Source of the DNA: Paramecium sonneborni
Taxonomy: Eukaryota > Ciliophora > Oligohymenophorea > Peniculida > Parameciidae
Reading direction: 5' to 3'
Length of the DNA: 64,000 bases
Assembly: GCA_905182985.1 (NCBI GenBank)
Contig: CAJJDN010000094.1
Coordinates: forward strand, 47,263 to 111,262
Of this stretch, positions 37,042-50,938 are shown in pieces. The position numbers and the translations under genes are program-made. How positions within the stretch are numbered: position 1 is the stretch's first letter; the number at the start of each line of letters is the position of its first letter. The notes under the pieces are model-generated. The model searched no databases and was not told where the DNA came from. It saw only the letters and a program-made list of their open reading frames with translations.

Positions 37042-37599
37042 TCATTCTGTGTTCTAGTTCATAGATTCATATTGAATAGTCAATCTGTGGTTTAAGCCTG
37101 AAAAATTTAGGATTGGATTTCTATTTAAATGAAAAGATATAAAATACCCTTGTTAATCTTTAATTTAATGATTTTCAACTATCCCTTATATTAAATCTCT
37201 TTTACACACATCTATAAAAAAATTCATGACACTTTCTCTTGTATTGATATCATCATCATTATCATATGCTTCTTGTAATAGATTTTGAAATTCTGGTTTG
37301 ATTCCAAGTTGACTATCCATATATAAAGGAAACTTGAATTTGACCTTAGAATCAGTTTGAGATTACAATTCAACAAACTTTTGTGTAGGTTTTTTCTTTT
37401 AAGAAACAGTAGATAATTAAAAAGATTATGAGTATTATTCCCAACTTATTTTTTGGGGTGGAATATTCTCTTTGCCAAAATCAATCTTGAATATTGGTAT
37501 ATGAGAACAATTTGGGGGTTTTGGAAAAGGATGTATAAAAATAGAAGTAGGACGTCTATCTGCTGAATGTGATTATGATTTTTAAGTTGAGTGATTCAT
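37042..37599 (-). CDS. Hypothetical protein
   Basis: Not recognised. Intronless frame of 186 codons, 185 residues. The N-terminus is Ser/His/Pro-rich (DRRPTSIFIHPFPKPPN) and the C-terminal half has an acidic, helical segment (LLQEAYDNDDDINTRESV). No TM helix. It is convergent with the TTL-like gene and divergent from the next gene, with an 83-bp gap to it. Confidence 0.62.
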
Positions 37600-37682
37600 T
37601 TTGGAGAATAATTTGGCGCACTATTAATTTAAATTTAAAATTTTAATGGAAATCTATTTGTATAATTTCTAAATAAGAATAA

Positions 37683-38252
37683 ATGTAAATTGAATAATTA
37701 GAAGAAGAAGATCATTCAATATAAGCATTAAGAGCTAAATACAAAGCTATGATATCAGTTTAGATATTAGATGTTATTATTAGATGTGTAATTGGAAGTA
37801 TGTGGGCTTTAATAACATATTCTTCTATATTGGGATTTTTCAAATTATTTAGAATTGTATATAATCAATACAAATATGATTATTATAAGGATAAATGGCT
37901 TAAAGAGGTATCATTATATGAAGATGAAGAATGCATTAATTAAACAAATGAGAAATATAAAAAAATAATAGTCTTATATCATGATCGTTTAGAAAAATAT
38001 GATAGGAAATTACAATAAGGATTATATAGATATTCATTTTTAATTCTGATTGTATTTGGATTGAATATAGCTTGGTGGTACTTTGATTATATGAGATCAT
38101 GCATGTTTTATGGATTTGTTGTATTTGTAATTTATCAAATATATTGCTTATTGGATAAAAAATATATACAACCATATTTAGAAAGATTAGAATATGAGAA
38201 GGAAAAAAAAAGATTGGATGCAGAAATTGCAAAAAATAAGAAACATAACTGA
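37683..38252 (+). CDS. Small membrane protein, two or three TM helices
   Basis: Not recognised. Intronless frame of 190 codons, 189 residues. A hydrophobic helix near residue 35 (VIGSMWALITYSSILGFF) is followed by a charged, Tyr-rich loop, then a pair of hydrophobic helices (FLILIVFGLNIAWWYF and FYGFVVFVIYQIYCLL), and a Lys/Glu-rich coiled tail. Organelle location cannot be inferred. Confidence 0.7.
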
Positions 38253-38401
38253 TTGTTCATATTGTCTATTAATTGTTTTTTTCTATGCAATATTTATTGT
38301 TTACTTATATAGTTAGAAACCATTTTGAAGTTGATCTAGAGGAAAGCAACTTGGTTCATAAATTGTTTTTAATTTAAATTATATAATTTATATATAATTG
38401 T

Positions 38402-41400
38402 ATGGCATCCTCATCAAAAACTGATTAAATTTACCTGATGACACTTTTCAAAGAAATCAAGACTAGCGTCTTTAAGTAAGATATAAGTTAATGTTAGAGT
38501 GTTTTGCTTGATTTTAAAAGAATAAGAACAAACATTTAGTTAGACTGTGTTATTGTCAACAATATAGTTGCTCTAATTACTTTATATTCCTTTTGCTCTA
38601 AAAATAAAATACATTTGGAAAAATAATTAAGTAACAGATGTAATCAACAGAATATTAAGGTAAATAAATGTATTAAATATGAGTTATTTTGAAATTTTGT
38701 TACATGTAAAAGACCAGGGTTTTTCAGTATTTTTATATCTGTTTTACTCATTTTCTGGATTGATTGTTTTAATTATGTTAGGATTAACTTTATTAGTGAA
38801 TCAATAAAATAGAAAAAACAGTACAAATTGGATAGTATTGGTTGTTAGAATAAGTATAAAATTAATGATTACAATCTTATTTTTTCCAATAAATTAAATT
38901 TTCTTTGGAGTATTTTATTAATCTAATTACATAGTTATTAGCATGTACAAATAATTCAAATGGTGTTAGCGTATTGGTATATTAAACAGATCTTATATGT
39001 TGGTCAGATGAGCATACAATTCATGCAGTTTTATCAATTTTTATTATATTGCTATTTTAGATACAAATTAACACATTTACCTTATTTTTGTTTGAAGCCA
39101 AGAAATCAAATATAGATGTTTTTGCATAAAGATCTGGTAGATAGTTTTCTTTATTCCATATTTATATAACATTGTCTACTATGGTTTATTAATTAGTAGA
39201 AACACCAGCCTATAGTATAATAATTATTTTGACTATGTTTATCTTAAGTCTTCACTTTTTTTATTAGATTAAGTATTCAGCTCCCTTTTATAATTAAAAT
39301 GTTTAAAAATTATGGAATGTAATTACTGCAATCAATTGTTGGACTACATTAATGATCAATTTTGCATATTTTTTAGAGGGATAATATTTTTAGAATTCCT
39401 TACTTGGATATGCTTTGGGAATTCCTATACTTATAGGAATCATTTTTAAATAATAGAATGAAGAAATAGATCTCCTATTTTCAAATCTTAATTAAGCATA
39501 ATAACCTAATGAATTGATATCTTTATGTGCTTATCTATTGATTTTAAATGAGAAATCAATCAAAGATTAACATTCTTAATTACTATTAGATGCATTCTTA
39601 GAAATTCATGAATAAACATGTCCTAGATTAGATTGTATTATGAAGAATAAATAATTATTACGATAAATCTAAAATAAACATTAAAATAAATAAATAGAAA
39701 ACAAGATTATTATAAATGAATTAATAATTTAAATGTTAACTTTTGGAATCAAAATGTAACCATTAAATATAGATCTTCGTTTATATTATTCATTTTTTTT
39801 GATGGATGAAATTAAATCACCTTAATTGGCATTTATTGAATTATCTTAAGCAGAAAATAATTCAATTCCTATTGATCAATAATTTATTATATATAGATAC
39901 AAAAAGCTTATTGAAGATGTTTAAGTGGAAAATGATATAACTAAAGTAGATGCTAATAATTTTATTAATAATTAAAATATATAGATTTCCTTAAATTCTA
40001 AATTAGAAGCATAATGTATACTTTAATTAGAATTTCTGGCTGCTTTAGAAGAAGAAAAACCAGATCTTGCTAAATTAGATAGTGTAGGATTTAAAATATT
40101 AAGATTAAGAAAATTTATTGAAAAAGAATGGTAAAAAGTTTAACAATAAAATGCCTATTCACCTATGTTATATAAAATTATGAGTAAATATTTCTTTTTT
40201 GTTCTCAGTGATGAATATGAAGGAAATATGACATTAATGAAGTAAGATAAATTTATTAAACTTTAAATAAATGATGTAGTTAATTTAGAATAAGCATCTA
40301 TGGAATCATCACCAATTATTATATTAAATACTGATCAAAATAATTTCTGTATAATCAAAGATGTTAATATAGCATCTTGTAGTTTTCTAGGTTTTTCAAA
40401 AAGTGATCTAATAGAAAGAAAACTATCTGTTATTCAACCATAAATGTATTGATTTCATCTATTTTAGATATATAAATCATCATGATTAATTGATTGATAA
40501 TTATTTAAAACGTATTACTGATATTTAAAAATCAAAGGTTGAAAAAGTTATTTTTATCAAAAATAAATAAGGTTATATTTAATAATGTTCATTATAAATT
40601 AAATAAATAATGACATAAAATTAAGAAGTTTTTTTAATAGGAAAAATAGGAATAGAATTACTTTATAAACCTATATGTTATTTAATTTGTAATACTGATG
40701 GAATAATAAAAGAAATTAATTGTGCATGTATAAAACTATTACGTTTAGAAATCTAAATGATTAAAGCTAGTAATAAAAATATAAAAGATTTGTTTCCTGA
40801 TATAATGAGCAGAATACCTGAAATATTGGGGAAAAAAAATTCAATCATATCTTTTAATTTAAATACAAATTAATTAAACCCTTAAAGATCATCATCGATT
40901 AAATCATCAGGAATGGATAGCACTCTTTTAGATGATTGTGTAGTAGATGAAATTCTTAAATTATAATGTTAAATTTAAGAAATATATATTGATTTACCTT
41001 AAGCTGGTTTAGTTGGATATGTATTTAAATTTGAAAAAATTACACCACCATAATTACCTACTATTCATAATACTATGGTGGATAATTTTTATAAATTTAA
41101 TTTTAAATTTAATTCATAATAATTTACATATTTTGGATCCTATTAAAATTATATGTAAACTTTACATAAAATCAGCTATGATACTAGTTCAGCTGTTTCA
41201 TCTTAAGAAGACTTATAATTAAGATAAGTAAATAGAAAATAAACAAAAAAATCTACAAGCATAAGTAATGGAATTAAAACAGTTAGATTGATTAATGGTA
41301 TGTTAATTGATGTTGAAGATCTTTCAGAAGAAGAGATTTCTGAAGGGGAATAAAATGAATTAGAAAATATCAAATAAGAAACTAAAGATTCAGATAATGT

Positions 41401-43312
41401 TTTATAATCTGATTATATGTTTCTAAAAACTAAATCCACTTTGATTTTAATGATCAAAAATTCTATAATTCCATCATTTCTAAAATCATTAAGATATCTA
41501 ATATCAATATTGATTGTTGGTTTACTCACCTTAGGATATTTGTAATTTTTTTTTGATCTTAGTTATCAAGATAAAATCTAAAATGGTTTAGATTTATTTT
41601 ACTTAAGCAATTAAAGATTATCTAAAATTCTAATAGTTTAATCTTATATATAAGAACTAAAACTAATGAATTTAAAATATGATAACTTAATATCAAAGTT
41701 TAATTTTGATGAAATTAAAGCAGCTAACATTAAAACTTTAAATGAAATAATAGAATTATAATCAATATTAAGTCAAGCAAATTTTCAATTAGCCCCTTAA
41801 TATCTCTCTTATTAATAAGAATATGAAAATTCTTAAATTGAAATGACTCAATCAAATTTGGTCATCAATTATACATTTAATGAAGCAATAGAATAAACTT
41901 TAGTAAAAGCTATATCCTTATCATAATAAGATCTTTCATCTTACACAGATGATAATGTAGATTTAAATTATTTTGAAATAAATTCTTACAATTCAATTGT
42001 ATATCATAATTATGTAGCTTAATTTTATTACTACTACTATATGGTTACCATTTTAGAGGATAAATCATAAAATGTCTAAATTATCCTTATTATAGTAACC
42101 TTAATTTTATTTATAATGTATATTATATTATATCTAATTTTAGTTATGTAGCATGTTCAGTGTTAATACTGAAAATTAAAAATATCAGAGATAATATACT
42201 AGTTTTATTATTATAAGTACATGAGTAATAAATTATAATTTTGAAGAAAAGTTATGAATATTTTTTATAACTTATTTAGAGTAAAGAAGATGAAGAAGTA
42301 AAATTTTTATTCATAATATTTAGAATTTAGATTACGAAGAAGAGTTAAGAAAACCAGTCTAATATCAAGATGAAGGAGCTTAAGATTCTTTAAGAACAAA
42401 TGATAATGATGAGGCATCATTTTTGATAAAAAAAAAAAGAAAAAAGTTTGAGAATAGTCACACTATTTTAAGAAACATTCTAGTTTTCATTATATTCATA
42501 ATTTCTATTTTCTAAGCTTATTTTATTTTTCTAATAATCGATAATAATGTATAATTTGATTTTTATTAAAGAATCTTGATTCAAGATATAATAAAATTTT
42601 ACCAGTTGTAAATTTAACTTCAATTATAGAATCATATTTAAGATTTGGTGATAATTCATTTAAATAAAAATATATTGATAAAGATTTTGTAATTAATTTT
42701 GGAGAATTTGATACTTCAGAGTATATATAAACTTTAAAAAATATGGTATCAGATATTCACAAATATCATTCTTAAAACTCAGATGTTTTGGATTTAGGAT
42801 ATGTAGGAGTTTTTGAATAAATCTTTATTCTAAATCCTTGTAATTTAATAAAAGACTTTAATTCAGGAGTCTCATAATCTGAATGTGAAAGTTTTAATGA
42901 TGGTATAATAAACTAAGGATTATCGATGGCAACTATAAAATATATAAAATATTTAGAGCAAGCTCTGACAAATCCAGTTTATTTTACAAATGTTAGAAAG
43001 ACTTAATTAACTTATTTTAAAGACTCTTTCTAATATTTAGGTGAAAAGTTAGTAGAATCAATATCAAATGATTTTTCAGTAAATCAATTAACTAAAGTAT
43101 CATTATTTACTGTGTTTAATTTATTAATGTTATTTGTGTATTTTTTTATATGGATACCTTTGGTGAGGAATCTGATCCAATCAATAATAAAAACTAGATT
43201 ATTATTTTCATTAATTCCAAATAATGATTTGCTTAAGTAAAGAATTTAAAATATGAAATATAGAATAAAAGCTATCATCTAATATCTATTATAAATAAGA
43301 AATCCTGTGTGA
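38402..43312 (+). CDS. Large polytopic membrane protein with PAS-like segment (ciliate Tmc/PAS type)
   Basis: Introns 38476-38497, 38910-38934, 40446-40467, 42118-42143, 42298-42323 and 42549-42571 (22, 25, 22, 26, 26, 23 nt) leave 1,589 codons exactly, 1,588 residues. The N-terminal 360 residues contain several TM helices. A long cytoplasmic region follows, in which residues about 640-760 look like a PAS fold (IIILNTDQNNFCIIKDVNIA, CSFLGFSKSDLI). After an acidic stretch come further TM segments near residues 1010, 1230, 1320 and 1520, with a large loop before the last. This matches, from memory, a big ciliate family annotated as PAS-domain or TmcB-like proteins. Ligand and function are unknown. 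Confidence 0.72.
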
Positions 43313-43404
43313 ATAGGTAAATGACTTGACTTTGATATAAAAACTAATATCTTATACTAATTAATATTAAATTGAGTTAAAATAAAATAAAATGAATAAA
43401 TTGA

Positions 43405-46400
43405 TCAGGTAATATTGATTTTACTCAATTCCATGATTGAATTTCTTCTGCTTTTGAATTCTGAATATTTTTCTTAAATTTCTTAATCCCTTTGACTATC
43501 TAACTTAAGTTCTTTCATTCTCTTTTATTATAGGGCCTCTATTTATTCATCAAAGATAAAGCAAATAGAATTAGCGGCAGCAGTAAATTGACCTTCAGCT
43601 GGAGCAATATAACTATAAGAATATAGAAAAAGAGCCTTACTCATATTTATTAATTACATTATTTTTAGGATCTTTTAACTCTCCAGAAAATAAGAAACCT
43701 CCATTAGTAAATTCTTATTAACTTAAAGTAGTTAATTTAATTAATCTACATTTATTTCTAACAAACTCATTCATTCTTTTTAATTCCATTTATGCAAGTG
43801 GTCCAACTTAATTTTCATACCATTTTCTAATATATTCTAAACATATATATATATATTGAATACCAAGTGAATGTAAATAAACTTTGAATTCAAATTCTGA
43901 ATTTTTGATCATGATATCTTTAATAACTTTTGTAGGTAATGCATAAAGAAGTGAATCAACAACAGCTTTAGCAGAACTCATATGAACACCTTCAACAATT
44001 AGACTTTAATGTGTAATTAAGGATCCTAATCCTTTAGTAATAAGTATTCCATTATGTTCATTAACAACATAGCCTCTCATAACAATGTATAATTCATTGC
44101 ATGGATCTCCTTTAGAATATATAATTTATCCAATTGAATATTTCTTTTCAACTGCTACCTTTTTAATAAGATCTAAATCACTTAAAGATATATCTTAAAA
44201 GATTGGAAATTACATAGCAATAACATGAAAAGATGGTAATTCCATTTCATAAGTATGGCTTTCTAATTTAACAAGTTTATTGTTAATATCTTTCAATAGG
44301 ATTTTGTATTCTTTATCATCAATCAAACCTTTACGTTAAGTTGATTAAAGATGTTCAATAGAATGAGTTAGAATAGAGAAAGAAGCCTTTTTTGTTTATA
44401 GAATTCTTACTATTTCAGGGAAATTACCATTTAAAGTACCAAAGTAAGCATGAGCTTTTTCAATATCTTTTTTTAATTCTTCTTAAATAACTTAAATTGC
44501 TTCTTTGTTCATTGGAAAGTTTTCTGAAAGTTTAATAGCTTCATCAGCACAAATGATAAAAGTAGATGTGACATCATAAACAATACCTAAATGTCTAATT
44601 AAATATTCTTTTGCAAAATATCCAATAAGAAATGATTATTTCATTTTAAAAAAGAAATTGACACTACATGGATTCATGAAATTTTTATATAATTCATCCC
44701 ATATTTCTAAATTTAAATTTAATTTATCTAATCCAACATCACTTGATTCTACTAACATTCTTACAGTTTATTCTTCACAAAGACCTTCTTCAAATTTATG
44801 ATAATATAATCCTTTAAGAATTCTATAAAATCTATATCTAACTTCCCCTAAAACATCTTAATTGGGTAAACCATCAAAGATCATTTCTTAAAATCCATTT
44901 TCTTATACTTTTTTTTTAATTTCATTTTCGACTTATTCAATTTTATTAATAAAATCTTATTATCCAACAAGATTACTAACAGTCATCCAATCAGTTACAT
45001 TATAAAATTCATCAGTTTCTAATTCTTTAATTAAATCATGTTAAACAACAATCAATTCTTCTAAATATTTTTTATAGACTTTCTTTTTTACAACAGGTTC
45101 ATCAATCATTTTAACACATTTAACTAAAGCTTTACAAGTAGTTCCATTAACCATATTAGTAATTAAAGCCATAGCTGCAGCATAAAAAACAGATAAATGT
45201 CTAAATCTTGCAGGTAGATCTTAATCACATCCAACCATTAATGATAATGTTAAACCTAATCCACCTCTTAATCCACCATAAACTAAAACTATTAATTCAG
45301 ACTTAGATATTGGATAACCGAAACCTTAAATAAATTAATATTTTTATATTACATTTTAATAATGGATAAAAGGTTAACACCATTATAAATCGAGCCAAAA
45401 TCATTAAGAAATAGAACCCAATCATTTTAAAATAATCAGTACTTACTATTAATTCTTCTTCCATTATTTATATTCCAACTATAATACCAACCAATAAGAA
45501 AACCAATGTATCACAACTATATTATACAAATCCCCAAACTGCATGAACTGAATGTTCTACTGATGCTCTTATTCTTGTCTTTGCATATGCACACCAAAAC
45601 AATCCTAATCCAACTACTGCTAAAAGTCCACTTGTCTTAAAAAATTCAAATTCTGCCCAATAAAATGTAAAATATGTAAATACAAAAGTTAGCCAAGTTA
45701 CTTCTATATCATCACCTAATATTCTTCTAGTCCATAGAGCAACTAATAATCCTAATATTACACCCATTATAGGTCCTAAGAATGATGTTCTTAAGAAAGT
45801 TAACACTATTTCACCTCCCCCAACTGCTGCTCCTTTTCCACTAGATGCTTTTGAAACATTATTAAAAACATTAAAAAAGACCATTGCAACTCCATCATTA
45901 AGCAAAGCTTCTCTATTTTATAATATATTATCTTTACCCTTCAATCAAATGATTAAAAGCAGGGTTTGCTCCTAACTCCTTCAATAGTGATACTACTGCC
46001 ACTGGATCCGTTGCCGATAAAACTGACCCCAATGTAAAGGCTTCATACCAATTCATGTCATTATCCCCATATTATAGTACTACCTTAAAGCAAATACCAA
46101 GTAATATCGCACCCTTATAATAATTATATATAAATACCCATCCACATCCTGGTCCTGCCAAAAGCAAAATATTTATTAATTAGTACTTAAATGTGTACCA
46201 ATCACAGTTAAATGCAGACTCAAACAAAAGAACTGGAATGAAAATGAACACAATCAAATGTGGATGCATTTTAGATAAAATGTAAGCACTATCTCCTATA
46301 TAACCAAGATAATCTTATGTAAGACCAATTACAAGACCAAGGGCAAGAATCATAGGAGAATAAGGGATACTAATTTAATTCATAAACCTATTTACCTTGT

Positions 46401-46571
46401 CTTTTTACTGAATTCTCTAAGAATTAGACCTAAAATCAATCCCAAAACTAAAAAATGGATGATTTAAGCAGATTCATGCATCTAGTGCTCATCCCTCCAC
46501 AAAGAATCCTTTTAATTAGATTCGAAATTTTCATAACCTTCATTTTCACTACCTAATTGATCTGATGCCAT
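43405..46571 (-). CDS. Na+/H+ exchanger with C-terminal cyclic-nucleotide-binding domain (copy A)
   Basis: SOS1/SLC9C-like cation-proton antiporter. Introns 43636-43657, 43837-43863, 45325-45352, 45913-45937, 46114-46137 and 46370-46395 (22, 27, 28, 25, 24, 26 nt) leave 1,005 codons exactly, 1,004 residues. The transport domain (residues about 30-440) has LLFESAFNCDW, SATDPVAVVSLLKELGA, LIEGEALLNDGVAMVFF and VYGGLRGGLGLTLSLM, the standard NHE landmarks. A long helical cytoplasmic region leads to a CNBD-like fold at about residues 770-880 (FPIFQDISLSDLDLI, GDPCNELYIVMRGYV). I see no voltage-sensor segment, unlike animal SLC9C1. It lies 98 bp downstream of its paralogue on the same strand. Confidence 0.92.
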
Positions 46572-46669
46572 TTAATTAAATATACAAAATACGATGGGGA
46601 TTTATTTTGTTTTATATTATTCATCAATACAAGATATATTCCAATTTTAATTATGTATTTTTTATTTAT

Positions 46670-49600
46670 TCATAATTCTTCTTATTAATATTATTTCTAT
46701 TGAATATCTATCCTTGAAAATCTTTATTCTATTATTTCTTCCTGATTTTCTAAATTGAATTACTCCAATCTATCTTACTTTATCACATCAATAGGATCAT
46801 CAAATACCAGACAAATAAGAGCTTTTGTGACTGTAAAATCATTCTCTCGAGGTGGAACATAACTATTGGAGAATTAAATTATTACCAATAATCATTGTAA
46901 CGTTCAATACCTTCATTTTCATCTTGTATGCAACTTTATATTTCGCCTCTTATTATATATCCACCAAACATAAACTCCACATTAGAATGAACATCAAACT
47001 TTTAAAATTTAGTCTTTTGTCTCAGAAATGTTCCTAAACGTTTTTATTCCATCTAACCTAGAGGACCAGCTTATGATTCATATAATTTAATCAAATATTC
47101 TAAAAGTATATAAATAATATAGAACCTATAGAATTTATATATATTTTCTATTCAAAAGTATTTGATTTCTACATCAATGACTTGAGAACATTTAAATTTA
47201 ATGAATGTAATACAGTTTCAGATGCAGCCCTAGAAGTAGTCATACATTTTCCATCTCCAATAAGATTAGCATATGAGAGTAAAGATCCGAGTCCTTTCTT
47301 TAAGGAATGAGATCCAACTTCATCAATAACATTACCTTATTAAACAATGTATATATTTTGACAGGTCATACCTTTTTCATAGATAATTTCATCTGTTTAA
47401 TATCTTTTTTCATATGTTGATTTAATGATGGTTTCTAATTCTTCTTTAGGGACACCTGCAAATATAGGGAATTCCATAGCAAAAGAATGGAAAGATGGAA
47501 TTTACCAATCAAAAACATGATTTTCAAGTTAGACAAGTCGTGCATCAATATTACTTTTAAGTTAATTAAATTCTTTATCATCAACAAATCCATTTTTTTA
47601 ATTTTCTTCTAGATGATGTCTTTAATGCATAAGTACAGTATGTGAAGCTCTTTTAGTTTGAATAGCTCTAATAATTTCAGGGAATGTATCATTCAAACTA
47701 CCTAAATAGAGTTCAGCTTTATTGATTTCAGTTTTAATTTCATCCATAATTAATTTAACTGCACTTTTATTGACAGGCATATGTTATTATAAAGTAATTA
47801 CTTCATTGGCGGAAGATATAAATGTAGTTGTAACATCATAAACAAATCCTAAATGTTTAGTAATATATTATTAAGCATATCCCCCTAGGAATGTCCATTC
47901 TTTAGCTCTAAAGAAGTATTTAATACTACTAAAACTAGTAAAACTTTAGAATAATTATTCCCAAATATTAAGGATTGATCCAGTATGATCAAGTGCAACA
48001 TCACTAGATTCTACAAGTAATCTAACAGAATCTTCATCACATTATCCATGTTCAAATTTAGAGTAATAGATTCCTTTAAGAATTCTGAGTACTCTATATC
48101 TAACTTCTCCAAAAGTTTCTGTATCAGTAACTCCTTCATAAGAAATTCTACTCATATTTCCACCTTATATTAATTTAATTTCATTTTCTAATGAAACTAC
48201 TTCTTATAAAAACTATTATGATCCAATAAGTGATTTAACTTAATTCCAATCAGCCATAGCAAAATGTTCATCTCCTTCTAATTCTTTTATTGTGTCTTCT
48301 TAATTAACAATCATATCAGTTAGATAACGTTTATAAACTTTCTTTTTAATCACTGGATTTTCAATCATATTTAAATAATTCACTAAAGCTTTACAAGTTG
48401 TTCCATTAACAAGATTCGTAAGAGCAGCCATTCCAGCAGTAAAAAATACAGCTAAATGTCTAAATCTTTATGGTAGATCTTCATCACATCCAACCATCAA
48501 TGAAAGTGTTAAACCTAATGCACCTCTTAACCCTCCATAAACAAATACTATTAATTCTGGTTATGACATTGGATAACCATATTTCTTTAATAATGGCCAA
48601 AATGATATAACCATTAAGTATCTACATATTATCATAAAGAAATAAAACAAAATCATTCTAAAATAATCTGATGTGTAAATATAATTCTCTTCTATCACTT
48701 CTGTACCTACTATCATACCTACTAATAAAAACACTGTTGTATCACAAAAATATTGAACAAAACTCCAAACTGTATGTACAGCATGTTCACTTTCTGATCT
48801 TATTCTAGTTTTTCCAAATGCACTCCAAAATAAACCCAAAGCTACTACAGCTAATAATCCACTTGTTTTGAAGAAACAAAATTCAGCCCAATAAAATGTA
48901 AGATATGTAAATATAAATGTTAACCATCCTACTTCAACATCATCTCCTACAATTTTTCTAGCCCATAAAGCTCCAAAAAATCCTACAACAACTCCTAACA
49001 ATGGACCTACTATTGAATTCCTAAAGAAATTTAATAAAACTCCTCCAAAAGTTACTCCTCCTCCAATTCCTGCTGCAGCTTTAGAGAGTTTATTAAAAAA
49101 TATAAAGAACACCATTGCAACTCCATCATTTAATAAAGCTTCTCCTTCAATCAAATGATTAAATGCAGCACTTGCTCCTAATTCTTTTAATAATGCAACA
49201 ACAGCCACAGGATCTGTTGCAGATAATACAGATCCTAAAGTAAATGCTTAATACCAATTCATATCTTCATCACCATAAAATAGGAACAATTTAAATACAA
49301 TTCCTAAAAGAATTGCTCCCTAATAGATATACATTATATTATACCCAGCCAACTCCAGGTCCAGCTAAAAGTAGGATATTTACAATCTGATATTTGAAGA
49401 TATACCAATCACAATTAAATGCTGATTCAAATAAAAGAACAGGAACAAAGACATAAACTATTAAATGTGGATGCATATGACTCAAGATGTTTGCACTTGT
49501 TCCCAAATATCCAAGATAACTTTATAGTAAACCTATTAACAATCCACAAGTTAAGACCATAGGGGAATAGGGTAATCTACCTAAAATTGTTGAAATATTA

Positions 49601-49765
49601 CTTGGTTTTCTTATTCAATTCTCTTAAAGCAAGGCCCAATAAGATGCCTAAAGTAAGTAAATATGCCACATTTGCTGATTCTTCCATTTTCTCTTCATCT
49701 CGATATAATGAATCTTAGATTTAGGAATGATTTTCAGTTTCATTGGTTTGATCTTCATGACCCAT
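46670..49765 (-). CDS. Na+/H+ exchanger with C-terminal cyclic-nucleotide-binding domain (copy B)
   Basis: Tandem paralogue of the exchanger at 43405-46571. Introns 46863-46885, 47100-47125, 49320-49344 and 49577-49601 (23, 26, 25, 25 nt) leave 999 codons exactly, 998 residues. Landmarks are the same: LLFESAFNCDW, LKELGASAAFNHLIEGEALL, and a long cytoplasmic part ending in a CNBD-like segment (FPIFAGVPKEELETI, KGMTCQNIYIV). Two introns of copy A, inside the LIEG/EALL codons and after PLLK, are absent here. The first intron ends TTTTAGGTAG, where a shorter splice at the first TAG would break the frame, so the second AG must be used. Confidence 0.92.
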
Positions 49766-49833
49766 AATAATTTAATTAAATTTATTATTTGTTTAAAAAT
49801 TGTTTTATAAATGTATAATCACTTAAATTATAT

Positions 49834-50907
49834 TCAATTAATTTATAATAACTTTTTGATCTCTTCAGCTGATAGTGTTTCTTTCTTTACTAATTCTGTA
49901 GCTAAATCCTTGAGTTTGGATTCATTAAGTTTCAATAGATTTTTTACTCTATTATACGATTCCTAATGAAAAATTAGTAAATAAAATTACTTCTAATATT
50001 TTCTTAACTTCCATATCAACCATGTAATCAAATTAATCACTAGTTTTGACTCTATCACTTTAAATAGAAATCAAGGATATTTTATCATCCATTCCTAATT
50101 ATTTGACAAACATATAAGCTAAATCAGTGGCTTTAGCCAAATCATTACTACATCCACTAGTGATATCATCTTTACCCAAAAATAAATCTTCAGCTGCTCT
50201 ACCTCCCATAGCTACATCAATTGATGCTATTATTCCCTTTCTAGTATAATTAAGTTAATCTTTTTCTGGAAGCATTGCTGTCTAATTAAATGATTAAATA
50301 TGTATATAAATACAAATCCTAATGCTCCTCCTCTTGGTAGAATGGTAACTTTATGAAGTGGCATTGCTCCTTCAGTTAATAAACTAGTTAATGCATGTCC
50401 ACCTTCATGATAAGCAGTCATTAATTTCTCTTTATCACTAACATGCATATTCTTTCTACCTACTCCCATAGCAATTCTATCTATTGCAAATTCAAAATCT
50501 TCTGTTGTTGCAACTTACCTATCATATTTGATTGCATTTAATATTGCTACATTAACCATATTTTAAATATCAGCTCCACTAAATCCACTTGTTTGTCTTG
50601 CCAAATTTTATGGTAATACCTTTACAATATCATATTTTATTTTTTGTAAATAGTATTAAAATATTTATTCCCTACCTTTTACATCAGGTAAAGGCACATG
50701 AATCATTTTATCAAATCTTCCTGGTCTTTTTAAAGCTGGATCTAATACCTATAATCCATAATTATATCATATACTTATTCAAAATTTGTTGCTCCTATCA
50801 CTATAACACTTTCACTTTATTTAAATCCATCCATCTCTGTCAATATTTAATTTATTGTATCTCTAGAATAACCTGGATCTTATGCTCTTCTCCTACCTCC
50901 TATACTA

Positions 50908-50938
<31 letters not shown>

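Noticed and set aside
43840..43858. TA-repeat microsatellite
   Set aside because: Lies inside a 27-nt intron of exchanger copy A and has no separate meaning.
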